From assembly GCA_029851415.1 (NCBI GenBank), contig CM056744.1, positions 13,213,268 through 13,277,267 on the forward strand: 64,000 nt of DNA, given 5' to 3'. The translations under genes and the position numbers were made by a program. The notes under the pieces are model-generated. The model saw nothing but the letters and a program-made list of their open reading frames with translations. It searched no databases and was not told the DNA's origin. Below are positions 1 through 12,987 of the stretch, one piece after another (the first letter of the stretch is position 1; each line of letters opens with the position of its first letter). This DNA comes from Eretmocerus hayati. Lineage: Eukaryota > Arthropoda > Insecta > Hymenoptera > Aphelinidae.

Positions 1-907
1 GCTTACGCACACAAAGCCGATCTCTTCTTCTCCTCTCGACTTGTCATTCTCATATATAATACATCCCTTTACACACCGCATACGCTCTTATATGCACATC
101 ACGTGAAATAGAAAAAAAAAACTTGCCTTGGACCTGCTGTGGAAACAATGTAGCAAGACCTTAAAAAACCCCAAAAACGCCTCGAAAAAAACTCAAGTAT
201 TCATCAAACGCACTATGTATGAGTGAAAGAGCCTAATGTGCAAAATTCGTGATTGGTTTGTATAAAATAACTTAACTAGCCACAAACTGTAGACATTTAT
301 AAACGTTCAGAGATCTGTTGTGTATTTTGAAAGAAAAAAAATTTTTTTTAAAAGGTTTTCTTATGAGGAACCCCTAATTTCTTTGGAAACGACGAAACTT
401 TACATGTATACGAATGCAACGTGTATGCAGGGCCTCGGATTCATAAAAAGGATAATAATATATAGAAGGAAATCGTCGTCAGTCGACTTCAGAAATGGAA
501 AAAATGACGCTAAAAAATGGAAAGAAAAAAAAAACAGAAAAAGAAAATAAACGTATGGGTCTGTGTTTAAATGCGTGAAGAAACTGTAGAATCCCAAAAA
601 TAGCAATTGGCAAAACGCCTGCATCATGCACATGTGCGAAACGTATCGCGCCGCCGCGCCACCGTCCCACCATGCATCAGCATCACATATATACATATAG
701 GCATCAAAGTGTGTAAGCTAATAATGTATGCAACGGAGTCTGCGATGCTATGCTCATTTTGGTTTGAGGAGTGTAAAACAGAGAAGCAAAGGGGTTGTTT
801 CAGATTTGGTCTGGAAAGTCGGATATACGCGTTATATTCTGATGTTGATACTCTCATGCTCTCATGCTCTTTCTGCGAAACTCGTTCAAAGTCGATGCAC
901 TGCATAA

Positions 908-946
908 CACATACACACATACACACAAACACACACACACACACAT
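908..946. repeat. CA-rich microsatellite
   Basis: An imperfect run of CA dinucleotides interrupted by TA and AA. It is a simple sequence repeat, and the threonine/histidine-rich ORFs over it are artefacts of the repeat. Confidence 0.9.
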
Positions 947-1221
947 AATTTATGTATTCCTGTGTACCATAGAACCGTCATAGACTCTCTTATACATATT
1001 ATGGCTTCTAGTTTTACTTCGTTTAGTATAAGTTTGAGTTTTAACGTTTCTATACATAGTGGAGACTGATACACAGTATATAATGTAAAAGCTTAAACAT
1101 ACACACATGCGTATGTTTTGTGTGTATTCGTATCCCTAATGTGTACATACGAGGTTGAGCCTTGCAAGATATACACGAAATTTACATTTGAACTTTGAAA
1201 TACTGATGGTACATGTGGTTG

Positions 1222-1250
1222 TTGCTGCTGCTGCTGCTGCATGCTGCTAC
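1222..1250. repeat. CTG/GCT trinucleotide run
   Basis: About seven GCT/CTG units followed by ATGCTGCTAC. No open frame of useful length uses it, so it is treated as a non-coding microsatellite. Confidence 0.8.
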
Positions 1251-2021
1251 TGTTAATCCCAAATTATTTTTTTTTTTTTTTCTTTCTGAGTGTCAATATT
1301 GATGAAAGGAAGGTAACCAGAGGAACGAATTTTGAATGGTTAAGTGTGTTATCTGTGGTAGTGTGTTTGTACAGTTATTAGAGAGATGAAATTCGGAGGC
1401 GCGAAAGAAAAAATCGTTAGAAAGAAGGAAGAACACTTTTCTATGTAATGTAAAGATTTCAAGGAGAGAAGCCAGAAGCAACAGAAGTTGGTATATATAA
1501 GTAGCTACTCTTTGAGATGTAAGACGAGTTTGCATAACGGCGAGTAAAGAGCTGTTGCTTCTGATGTTTCTTGAGCAACCAGCATATTGTATATAGATAT
1601 ATAAGTTTGTCTGCCTGAGGGTGAATTTGACTTTACCTTCTTGATACTTGCTCTCGAAAGCTCTGCCAACACCAGAAGTGTGTGTGAGAGAGAGAGAAGC
1701 TTCTTTGAACGATATTATTATTAATGAGACACTAGTCACTCATCTCTTGTGTCTATATTGCTAATTTGATTCAACGAGATATATACATATTACGTTAGAG
1801 ATTATGGAATTTTGTGCCAGGGTTTATGATTCTTAGGTTAGGTTCGTCGATGGTAAAGGTACATAGTGAGGTTAATATTGATATCATCTAAAAGAAGAAA
1901 TACGATGGAGTGAATGATAAATTCGAAGAAATTTTCTTTTGAGAACAGAAAAAAAGAAAGGATGCGGGAAGCAGTGAGTGACTTCATAAACTTTTGTATG
2001 CTAGCGATGTACTAAGAGAAA

Positions 2022-3336
2022 AAATAAAAAAAGGATTAGACGTAGGGTGGAGCTATTGTGATATATAAAAAATCATCTTGAGCTCGTGACTTTTTCATTC
2101 CGATAGAGTATAACGTGAAAGGTATGGCAGATGCTGAGCGATGTTCATCTCTTGCTTCTTCTCTGGGATTAAATTTTTAAAAGCTTTACTTGGATTCGAA
2201 CCGGGGGCCATACAGTCCAGAGATGAAATGCTTTTGCGATTTTCTCATAGAATCCATGTCATAGCATCATAAGAGAGGGATTCTGAGATTTGAAGGTTAT
2301 AAATTTATTACACCATACCTGCTCGTTGATAAAAATAATTCGTAGAAGAGCTTTGAAAATCTGCTTAAGAAGATTTTCATTGCATTATAAAGTTTGTAAA
2401 AGACGAGTTGATACTTTTTTTCTTCATAATAAAAGTTTGAGAATATTATTAAAGAGTGATATGAAAGTAGTCGCAAGTAGATGTAATTGTGTCGTATGAA
2501 TTTGAATTTCAATGGAGACCAAGAGTTTGATAAGAAGGAGTTCTTCATTTGAATGTATAATACCAGAAATGGAATTTCTATGTTAAAATGAGAATACATA
2601 ACAATTATTGCGAACATCCAGGGTATTAAGGATTCAAAAAGAAGCTGAGAAAAATATTTGTTAGAGCTTGCATAATAATACTACACAATAGTAGTGTAGA
2701 CACACGTCAAGAAGAAGATATTTTCTCACCCAAGCGAGAAAATTCCTAATGCCGTCAGTGCTTGCAAAAGTTGTTATACATCATCAATTCAACGGGGAAA
2801 ATTCCATTTCCAGTATTATACATTCAAATGAAGAACTTCTTCTTATCAATCTTTTGAACTCTACTGAGATTCAAATTCAAAAGACGCAACTGCATTTATG
2901 TGCACCATTTTTCTTATCACTTCTTAATAATACTCTCGAGCTTTTATTATGAAGAAAAGGGTGCAACTCGCCTGTTACGAACTTCATGATGCAATGATCC
3001 GATTTTCAAAGCTCCTCTAAGAATACTTTCATCACGGTGCAGGTATACTGTAATAAATGTATAGCACCAGATCACAGATTTTCTCTTTACTTCTATGACA
3101 TAAATTCTATAAGAAAGACTCAGAACCATTTCATCTCGTATCTGTATGGCCCTCGGTTCGAATCCATGTTAAGCTTTGAAAAAATCCAATCCCAGGCAAA
3201 GCAAAAGAAAAGATGAACATCGCTCAGCATCAATGTCATACCTTTTCCATCATGCTTTATCAGGATGAAAATGCCACGAATTCAAGAGAAGTTTTCATAT
3301 CACAATAGCTCTTCTCCCGACGTAATCCTTTATTAG
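2022..3336. repeat. Long imperfect inverted repeat (about 0.65 kb arms)
   Basis: The left arm (about 2022-2668) and the reverse complement of the right arm (about 2715-3336) align over nearly their whole length, at roughly 75-80% identity by eye. Matching landmarks include the outer AAGGATTA, GAGCTATTGTGATAT, GCTGAGCGATGTTCATCT, GGATTCGAACCG (2191-2202, mirrored near 3153-3166), TTCTTCATAATAAAAG and TTCTTCATTTGAATGTATAA. The unpaired centre is only a few dozen bases. There are no ORFs of note and no clear target duplication. If transcribed it would fold into one long hairpin. It could be a foldback transposon relic, two opposed copies of a repeat, or a hairpin-RNA locus. Confidence 0.85.
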
Positions 3337-6300
3337 ATCAATAATTTCTTCGCGAAGGTGTGTTGACGTAATTGCAAAATTTCCCTTCTACTATCGACTC
3401 GCTCTTGCTTTTATAGAAAAATTAGTGTTATAATGGAAGGAGCGGTGTAGAGTGCATAGTTATACAATTCAACCAAACCCATGCACCAAACTCTTCAATA
3501 TATATACATAGGTATATACTATATGACAGCTAGCGTCAAAAGAAGAATCGGAAAGTCATTGAGCAGCAAATTCGCGAATTACACCTTGTATATGGGCTGG
3601 GCTTTGGACAATAGCGCACTTATTTAAATCCTAAACACACACACATATACCACATAAGTTCAATTATTATCGCTTTCGAGGTCCAAGGCTTATACATAGT
3701 ATATGTTCGGCGGCGTAATGAAGTGGAAAGCTGACATAGGCCAATACATAACTGCACACACACATATATTTTTCGTAAAAAAAAAGCTCTGTAACACCGG
3801 TATACGGTGAACTTTTGTAAGCTCTCATCCATTATTGTCTCTTTTGTTAGCACTTCTATACTTACACACTGTTCTCGACTACAATGTAAGTATAACGTGG
3901 CTATTCCATTGTTTATCACGCGTGACACTTTATTATATTCCGGTGAGCTTTTAACATCCCTGACGACGCTCTGATCTCCACGAATATTATCATACAACGA
4001 GTCGGTAAAAAGAAGAAAAGCCGGGGTTATTCTCGAAATAAGTATATGCTTGAGTCTGGAGCTTTTTGAATTAAAAAGTCGATGACCATTTTTTGTTCTT
4101 AGCTTCATCGATGCTGATTGGACATTTAATTCTAATTTATACTAATATCATGAGTCGGCGTGTCATGTGTGTATACATTGCCATTATTGTCAAGATTCGA
4201 ATGTATAAGTTACAATGAGTATAGTTTCAGTTTTCGATGAAATTTTTTTTTTTTATGGAAAGTGAGCTTATCGAATATGTTGAGCTTGCAAAATGGGAAA
4301 ATGAGGAGAATTGAATATACTCGAGAATGGTTAATGCATTATATTGAAGTATTCTGAGATGTGAGGTTATTTTGGTATGGTGAGTGAGAATGTATACCTA
4401 ATGGCGAGTAGCTTTGAAAAGACGGTTTTTTTTCTCTCGAGGATGATGGGTGCGATGACTGATGGAAATAGAATACAAAGAACCGTATATACTAAGAAGA
4501 CACGAATGATACTGACATCTCATCGTTTTCCTTTCCTTCCTTACGGGATATTTGAGAGTGGATGTATGTATATAAAATAGACTTTTCAAAACTCGGAAAG
4601 TCTTCTTCTGGCTTTCTTTCTTCTTTGAAGATGCGAGTCTCAATAATTAAAGAAAAAAAGGGGGGATGGTACTGTGAAGAGAGAGGTTATAAATCAAACG
4701 TAGAAAACATTTTATTACAATAACGATGATTGCATACGCACAGATTTTGATTCGAATGATAATTGTAGGTTATGTGAGCATCGACTACCCATTGAATAAC
4801 GATGCATTTATTTTGCTCCTGAGGCTATTACAAGAAGATTTAGATCAATTGGCTAGTGATTTGAGGTTAGTAATCCTTCAAAGCTAGTTTAGAACTAAAC
4901 CATGGCAGTGGTGTACAATTTACACACGAAGGCGAGTGATTTGTGCAAGTTTCGAATCGATTCCTATCATTAGCTTGATGAACACGCAAACTAAAAATTT
5001 CTGTTAAGTGTTCTATACACAATGAAGAAGCTTCAAATTATTGCAAATATCTCGTTAACAAATTATAAAGAAAGTATCGAATCATAATGCGAGAAACACT
5101 GAATCATAAAGCATTTGAGTGAAATGTGACGGAAATTCATTCTAAGAGATTGAAAGATGCGTCACATCATCATCACGCTCATTGATAAAAGAAAAAAAGT
5201 ATACGAGTATGAATTGTATTTAAAACGAGTAAAATCATTCAAACACCCTCCGAACATAGTTGATTATCATGTCGAGTATCATCCTATAAAACGACTTAAA
5301 ACGTCAATATACCAGACCCAATGTATAAAGCGTTGAAGGGAAAAATAACTAAATTTTCAATCTCATCCTAGCGTCACCTGGAAAAACCTTACCGTTTTTT
5401 TTTTTTCTAAGGCATCACACCTAGAAGAAGCTCAGCAGGTATCCGCAACAATAAAAACACAAATACATCAAGGACGCAGGATGTTAGTCATTCTTCGTGT
5501 TCGATTATCTCTGAATCGTATAAAAAAAAAATCTCAAAACCCCTCGCGAAGTTATTATAGTTAATATCAAAAACCCCAGCATGACTTGGTCAGGAAAATT
5601 CCTACTTCACGATATACCTGACCGATTTTTTCGATTTTCTGACCGTAAATAACGCGAGCCTTTTCGAAACTCATACACACGCACATACTAATACTTACAG
5701 AAGTTTATGTATATGTATTTATGTATAAGAAAGAGGCGAGTCAAGTTCTTAGAAGGACTCGCGAAGAGGCTGTAAGGGCTATAAACACTATATATAGACC
5801 TTTTTTTCCCAGAAAATCGGGAACCCACGGGAGCGTAATTTTTAAATACTCTACTCCTGGGAGAGTGCATCAGTTGGATTTTCGCGAAAAATATATATAT
5901 AGAGAGAGAGAGAGAGGAAGGAAGTCGTTGCACGATGCGTATTTTATATTATAATACATAAACCAATGCTGTGTGATTCGGTCGAGTGCTCGACATTCTT
6001 TGAATAAAAATATGTCCTCAGTAAGGTATAAGTACATAATACCGGTGATGGATATAAAACTGAGATCAGAAGTATATATGCATAAATATAATATGTTAGA
6101 TAGAAAGGAATGTGAGGGAGGAAATTTTTTCGAATACGGAAATAAGTATAAAAGGAATGCTAAGACTTTGATAAGCAGGTTGAGATTCGTGCAGGATTCT
6201 CGTTAAAAGTCAAGAATGAGAAAAGAAAAGATGACGAGAAGAAGAGAGACAGATGGAAATTGTTTCCTTATGATTATGGAGAGGTTAGTCTCTAATGGAA

Positions 6301-6984
6301 ATGGGTCTGTCTGATTTGCCGTCTCGTCACTCATGCCTGAGCGATTTTCTTAGATTTAGACGATGCATTTAGGGATAATAGATAATGGAAGGAAAGACGA
6401 AAGGCAATGAAATAAATCTGATTCTGTAAAGAGAGATTCTCTTATCTTGACAGGGAGAAGAACTTGATGGAGTTGTTTAGAATTGGAAATAGACGGGTCA
6501 GATGGAGCAGATTGAATTCTGATGAAAATAGTTTTGGAAATGCCTACTGGTATGGATAGATAACCTATTTTAAGCTGTGGTGAAACATCTCCCAAAATTA
6601 GAGTGAATCCATGAATGATGATATATAGAGGTTATTTTTCCTCGAATGGTCAATCAATGGAAATAGAATGCATTTTGTTGATGATAAACTAATATTTTGT
6701 ATAAGAGCATTGCGTTTGGTTTAAGAATCATTTCGTAACCGATTAAAGCAAACATTGAATAAAAATTGTATTGTTATTCATGGAATTGTATCTTTTAGCG
6801 AGTATCCAAAATTGAGAGAGAAACTCGTCATCAAGATTATTAAATGTAAACACACGGCTCGTGTACGTTTCAATTTGATAATTCATCATTGATTAGATCA
6901 ACTTTACACTAGACTTTACAAATAATGCGGGTTTTCAATCACTCTATAACCGTGTTTGTAAGTTCAACTATTAAAATTTTTTTA
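3337..6984. other. Gene-free stretch
   Basis: No supportable gene or element. It contains short A/T homopolymers and a GA run near 5900-5916. Base composition is strand-skewed in blocks (C-poor near 4240-4690, G-poor near 5220-5460), but I could not align the two blocks as an inverted repeat. Confidence 0.5.
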
Positions 6985-7750
6985 ATGTCACCGATAAAAA
7001 TGGAGTGTATGAAAGAATTTTAGTTTCGATTGAAGTAATACAGGGATATGTAAATTCATGCAATTTCTACACTATTAATGATTATAGAGCTCATATTACA
7101 TATTTTATAAAAGTATCCATCAATATATCACATATTAGTTGTGAATTGTCCATCCTGATAGCTCAGATACTCAAAATGTCAAACATAACCTCAAAAAGCC
7201 ACTAGATATATATTTAATAACCAAAATTGAGGTTAGCGCATACTCTATCAATGAACATATCTGTGCTTGGGTTGTGTATTCGAAGGTTCAAAAGGCGGTA
7301 CAAAGAGGTATTGTATTGAGATATGATGCTGAACTATATCTCTGAGATAATTTGTTTGATAACTTACATCAATTTATTCGAGAATTATCAATAAATTTGA
7401 AAAAAATCGATGGATTTCACCATTATCTCATTACAATAAGATACCTTCTGATCCTTCGAATACATACCCCCAAGTACAGATATGTTCATCGATTGAGTAT
7501 GTGCCATTTCAATTTTGGTAATTAGATATATCCAATGCTTTTTTGAGATTATGTTTTGACATTTTGAGTATCTAACTATCTAAGCTATCAGAATGATCAA
7601 TTTTCTACCAACATATGATATATTCATAAGTATTTCCATAAAATATTGGATATGAGCTCTAAATTCACTAATAATGTAGAAATTTTAAATATGTAGTACA
7701 TACTCCTCCTGTGTATTCTTTCCTCCATCGAAAATAAAATCGATACTACG
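6985..7750. repeat. Long imperfect inverted repeat (about 0.35 kb arms)
   Basis: The left arm from about 6985 and the right arm ending about 7750 are reverse complements at roughly 80% identity by eye. Landmarks occurring in both arms (inverted) include GAAAGAAT, TAGAGCTCATAT, ATACTCAAAATGTCAAA, ACCAAAATTGA, GAACATATCTGT and GTATTCGAAGG. The hairpin turn lies near 7370-7400. Small ORFs over the arms are not mutually conserved. No target duplication was recognised. Confidence 0.8.
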
Positions 7751-8549
7751 TCAAAAATTAGTATTTCAAGAAGGAAATGAACATCAACATGAAATACCAC
7801 ATTATACATATGGGTATTATCGCGATAACTTATCCGATTATGTCAGTTCCGAACACACCTCTCTGTGGCTCTGTAGGCCACGGAAATTAACGTAGCGCTT
7901 TCATCTCGTTAATTTCGTCTAATGCAGTAATACTACTTTGAAAAAAATTGCTACATCACTATTTAGTGGGGTAAACGGGTATGCACGGACCTGACACAAA
8001 ACCTTCATAAGACGCCTAAAATCACTTGGGTAGGGGTTACGTCACGTACTTAGGACTTGAAACCGATGTGCCATATGATCACCGCACGCAATATAGCGAT
8101 AACAAATTGAATCGTCTCTTGGCTCATCATCATATCGTACTAGGAGGCAGCAAAAACATATATATATATATGCCTCATATTATGTTGGCGCCTTTTTAAA
8201 TACGATCGAGCCAAGACTGCTATACGAGGCGTAGTAAATATTTACACCTAATTACTATATGTTATGATCTAATTGATATGAGTATATAGGTTTGAAGATC
8301 GAATTTACGTGCACACTATAGGACAGAACAGATAAGTTATCTTGCGTATATCATGTACAAGAGATTCCTCGGAATTTGAAACGTATTTATAATGAAAACT
8401 TACGGCGCTAAGCAATTTATAAACATGCACCATATTATATTCATATTAGGTATAACAAAATTCGTGAAATTGCTTCATCATCTGCATATTTGTGTGTATC
8501 TTTTATGCAATGAGGCAATTTAAAAAATTCGCGCGAATTTATTGTATGT
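7751..8549. other. Gene-free stretch
   Basis: No gene seen. A TA microsatellite sits at about 8158-8172. The motif around 7803-7830 (ATACATATGGGTAT...ATCGCGA) recurs at about 45522-45545, suggesting a fragment of a dispersed repeat. Confidence 0.5.
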
Positions 8550-9650
8550 GGGTGATTCCGCCAAAAATGTGATTTTTTGGGGCCAAAATCGTCGGAGGGA
8601 GTGATTTGGGTCAACAAAATTATTTCAGCCCATGACTAGTTTAGGAGATTCGTAACAGTTGATTCCCACTTGTTTTGGCACCAAAAGGAAGTATTTCCAG
8701 CTACGTATCTCAAAAATGAAGTCAAGCGAAGATATGTGCATTTTAAGGGGTTGCCGAGGAGGGACGGAATTGATATTTCGCCTTAATAATATTCCCACGA
8801 CTCGCCAACTAATCGTAGACTCTTTCCCGCATAGATTTGCTCTAATGCAACCAAATGTAAGAAGAAATTGTGTTTTAGAAAGCGATATATGTAGTGCGTC
8901 AGGGAGGAGTACAATAGAGGGACGGAGTTGACCGAAAGTTTTGTACGCATTTTGAAAACACGTTTATATGGTGCACTCGGATTCGAGTTTTCGGCTAAAA
9001 TATTGCGCAAGGATTATAGGTATTGGGATGTGGCATCAAGTTCAAAAACATGGCGGCCGCGTGCTCCGAGCTCAATACGGGTTTGTTATTAGACAGCGCC
9101 ATCTATGGCGGGTCGAGAACTATTGCATGCCCCCAAGATTTAACATGGATGTTACATCTCAATATTTGGGTTTCTAGATGACAATCTCACGAGCAATCTC
9201 ATTGGTTTAAAAGGCCTCGTAGATGATTGGGGACTTTGCGGAGCTAATTAGTGCTGTGCAAGCAGTTTTGGTGCGAACCCCTATTCAAAATGTCGGATAG
9301 CTGTGCGCGAGCTGACGGTTCAATTCGGACTCGCAAATTGGTAGATTATGTTATTTGAAGTATGCCAAATTGAAGTGCATAGCTACATATGGGGATTCTT
9401 GACTCTGCATATGCGTCGTGATAAATTCAAAAGTCCAAGTTCAGTTTACTACAGGGGACGGAATGGACATTTCAACCCTTTTTCGAGCACTATGAAAAAC
9501 TACAGGAACGTAAGGATCGTCTCAAAAACTATCAACATCTTGCGCACCAATAAAATATACCCTAGAAAATTGCTATAAAATGCATTCCAAGTCGTAGAAA
9601 CTTGGGGAAGCTTGGAACACTAAAAATCACACTTTTGGCGAAATCACTCA
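8550..9650. mobile_element. Non-autonomous DNA element, about 1.1 kb, with short terminal inverted repeats
   Basis: The left end has GGTGATTCCGCCAAAA followed by TGTGATTTTT. The right end, read in reverse complement, has AGTGATTTCGCCAAAA followed by GTGTGATTTTT. This gives terminal inverted repeats of about 27 bp with a few mismatches. The interior has no long ORF, so no transposase is encoded. I could not settle the exact ends or a target-site duplication, so the superfamily is open. Confidence 0.6.
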
Positions 9651-10851
9651 TATTATCACCAGGAAATATGCTATAAATACGAATTTTTGTATAAGAGACG
9701 GAACTGAAAACCTTGTGATGGGAAATTATGATTTATTTAAAGAGTTGATCGCTCGGGTGATCGTAATTTCGCAAGGATAAGGCACGAGATCATGTTTGGA
9801 CAAAAGAAAAAAAAAATATTGTAGCCAATTAGGCCCGGGGTCATGTTATATTTCTGTATCATATTATATATATATGAGAGCGGCCCCGACGGCCTTTACT
9901 TATATTCAACAGCTTCGCAGAAAATGAAGAGAGAAAGGGTCAGAAGATAGTAGAGGGTAATTAACGAAAAAGAGTGACGCTGATGGGGTGTAAGCCTGAT
10001 GTCTTAAAAAAATTTTACCTCTCGGGCATATATAGATATAAATCTCAAAGAGATTACGCGCAAAAATAGAACGTCGTCGTCGTCGGCAATGTTCGTGAAA
10101 TCTTACCGATCGTTATCCTATACTATCATCTTGTCACTCTCAACTCTGTCTTTCCCTCTTTCACTCTATTTTGAGATCGTCTCAAAATATATACACATTG
10201 CTTCGTACGAACAAATTTTATAAGAGCAGACTGGTCGACTTATTGACACTGATAGCCGCGGGTCAAATCGATTAGCGAGCTTCAAATTTTTTTTTGGTCG
10301 CCCAATCGTCAAATAAAAAGCGTCTATATACAATATAATTCATCTCTAGTATAGTAATTTGTATACAATCGTACAAGTGTGTGTGTGTGTAAGCTAGCAT
10401 AGACGTACGTTTTATCAATTTGGCATTGAAAGAAAGCATGATTCATGCATCACGGCTCAAACTGATATTTTGGATACAATCAACCAACTAGCCCTGCGCC
10501 GCGCCGCCCACCGCCCGCGTCTCTGATGATGCTATAATGGTGCTCTCGTTTTTTTTTCTTCTTTCCAGCATTCTATTCTTCTTCGTAACGGCAATTAGAG
10601 GGTTATAGGCGCCATCACATCCCTATACCATTACAAGCAATAATTTAATCTGCCATCAAGCTATACATTGATATGTAAACGGTCAAAAAGGGTCTTCCGT
10701 CTCTTGCTTTTCGCCCGAAACCATAACTCGCATTTTTTTAAAAAAAAACCGGTATTCAAGAATTGCGCGTTCGTCCGAGATGAAATATATATCTTGAAAT
10801 GCATCGTCGCGCGTTTCTCTGTGATGTGATGTCTCGTATATGTGTGTGTGT

Positions 10852-10910
<59 letters not shown>

Positions 10911-11086
10911 GAACATTTCAAATGTATATGTATATGCTTGTCCAAGTGTGTATGTGTGTGTGTTAGCGTGGGTTTAGGTATTAGGTATAAGAGGTTATGT
11001 TTGATGGCTCTCAAACTTGCTCTCAAGAGAGGATTCGATCGATTGTGGTCTGATAGATAAGTTATGATGTAAGTGTTGTCCACATA
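9651..11086. other. Gene-free stretch with microsatellites
   Basis: No coding exon recognised. A short CpG-rich patch lies near 10497-10525. The tract holds the long TG repeat described separately and a shorter one near 10379-10391. Confidence 0.5.
10840..10907. repeat. Long TG dinucleotide microsatellite
   Basis: About 34 TG units with a single TA interruption near 10855. His/Thr-, Cys/Val- and Tyr/His-rich ORFs across it are repeat artefacts. Confidence 0.95.
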
Positions 11087-11088
11087 TA

Positions 11089-12415
11089 GGGGAGAGTGGG
11101 GCGAATTAGGACAGGTTTTGCAGTGGGGCTATCTGGCGATACTTGGGGATAGGCGCGCTACGGGACATGAAAGTTCAACTATTGAATATATTGTAAAAAA
11201 ATTTTCAGACTCCCAGGTCACCGCTTTCATAATTTTTTTTGAAGTTTGAAAAAAAAAATCTGTCCTAATTCGCCCCGCATTTGGGGGCACTTTAGGACAG
11301 TTTTGGGGGCAAATTAGGACAGCCTTTGAAGATCGAGGTATAATGCAATATTCCTCAACTATTAGAGTCGAGTTTGCTCACCAAAACACGTAGTAGTAAC
11401 CCTAAATACAGAGGGAAATTCGCCCGCGACCTTTATATCCTCCTTAGAGCCTCAGAAAGCGAGACATTTTTGTGTCATTTTTTAACTTTGTTGAAATAGG
11501 CGCTTTATTGGTGCACTATCGTCTTCAGCAATCAGTAATCGACTTGCGGCTTCCAAGAGTCGATTTTCATTAGTTTTTCTTCATATTGGAGGTACTCATA
11601 CTTGCCCTAAGTCAACGATCCAAGCGTGACAATCAACCCAATATCAGCGAATGCGAGAGTGAAAATGCGTAAAACGAGCACTCGCTTCGTAAACGTTGAA
11701 AGCGACTTCTGACCTCTAAACTGACTCCTCAAACCGTCATTGGACATCGTAACTTCATTTTCTCACCCATTCCCAGTCACCTAACTAACCCTGAACCTCC
11801 CGCGCCTCGAAAAACGCCCAATATACATCATTCATATATAATATACCCAATATACATCATGTATATATTATATAATATATAATAGACATAATGTGTATCA
11901 ATATACAATATACATCATATTATATCTATATAATATATATAGATACGGGTAATTATCATCGAAAAACACGGACTCGCGACCGGTCGACCGATTTTATATG
12001 GGATTTAGCATTGTCCTAATTCGCCCCGTCCAGTTTGTCCTAATATGCCCCCAAGCGTTTTTTTCGCAAAATTGCGATTACTTGAGTTCAAGTGGGCCGA
12101 TTTTGACCCACGATGGCTAAAAATCTTTGTTTCGTGACGTAGTTTTCGACCCCCAAATGTCGATTAAGCCGACCCACTTTTGCAGAAGCAGCGTGTGATC
12201 TTGCATTTGCGGAATAAACCGCGTGAGGCCCCCAAAAAGCACCCCTACGTCAGCGAGGACGCCCAGTGTCGTTTCGAAAGGTCTAACCTGGATAAAAACC
12301 ATCGTCTGTGATAGTATTGAAAAAGAATTTACACGGCGGAAGCCTAGACTCACCCACAACCGAGCTATCTTGCTTGTCCTAATTCGCCCCTGTCCTAATT
12401 CGCCCCACCCTCCCC
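11089..12415. mobile_element. Non-autonomous DNA transposon, about 1.33 kb, TA target duplication
   Basis: The ends are inverted repeats of about 26 bp. The left starts GGGGAGAGTGGGGCGAATTA and continues GGACAG; the reverse complement of the right end starts GGGGAGGGTGGGGCGAATTA and continues GGACAG. The dinucleotide TA sits immediately outside both ends (11087-11088 and 12416-12417), consistent with a TA target duplication. The terminal core TGTCCTAATTCGCCCC recurs inside, near 11261, 12015, 12374 and 12390, plus degenerate copies near 11309 and 12039. No transposase ORF is present. The TA duplication suggests Tc1/mariner-type mobilisation, but that is inference. An AT-rich ATATACATCAT array lies at about 11820-11945. 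Confidence 0.85.
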
Positions 12416-12987
12416 TACGTTATACATAGTGATGCTTCAAGTGTATATAGGAGGATTTTGATGTCAAAATAGCATCAGAGGATTTTGACGTTGAGATATA
12501 TAATAAAGGTTAGCGTGAGGGTGGATTGAGATACGCGGATGATGATGCGGGTATAGAGTGAAGCACCGCACTAATATACTTTACGGGGATGATGTGTGTA
12601 TATGTGTAAGGTTTCTATAAATAGATATATAAGAGGATGATATATCGGCAATTGATAGAGGCCTATTGTGGTATATGATGCGAGGTGATCAGGTGTATAT
12701 GTATTATGTTATGTAGGGCAAAAGAGACGAATCGAAGCTATACTGTGATCATAGGATAACTAACAACTGTGACCTTTCTAATATAGATATTGATAATTTA
12801 ACTGTTTTTCGCAATTCGTGGCATGTTTTCTATTTCTATAATAATATATAAGCAATGTAAGGACATACAGAAGATGTTCATAATTTTTGGATCATAAGTC
12901 TGAATTCAAAATTCAATGTTCATAGAGCAAAGACATACTCTTAAGTCGATGCGTAAAATTTAAATTACACTCGTGAGTCACGTACAT

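Larger units (their letters stand above)
1..2021. other. Gene-free AT-rich stretch
   Basis: I see no supportable coding exon. ORFs on both strands are short, rich in residues from low-complexity DNA, and lack splice context. The stretch contains a CA-rich microsatellite, a CTG run and a T homopolymer (1264-1281). It could be intergenic DNA, a long UTR or part of an intron of a gene outside the window. Confidence 0.6.

Noticed and set aside
1832..1843. TTAGGTTAGGTT, the insect telomere repeat
   Set aside because: Only about two and a half units in an internal position; TTAGG-like words are frequent in such genomes by chance.
2191..3170. tRNA genes suggested by GGTTCGAATCC B-box-like sequences in each arm of the first inverted repeat
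   Set aside because: No A box, acceptor stem or anticodon arm at the right spacing on either strand.
4240..5460. Possible further long inverted repeat between C-poor and G-poor blocks
   Set aside because: By-eye alignment gave only scattered short matches, not enough to claim arms.
10661..11083. 140-codon minus-strand ORF
   Set aside because: Largely a His-Thr translation of the TG microsatellite.
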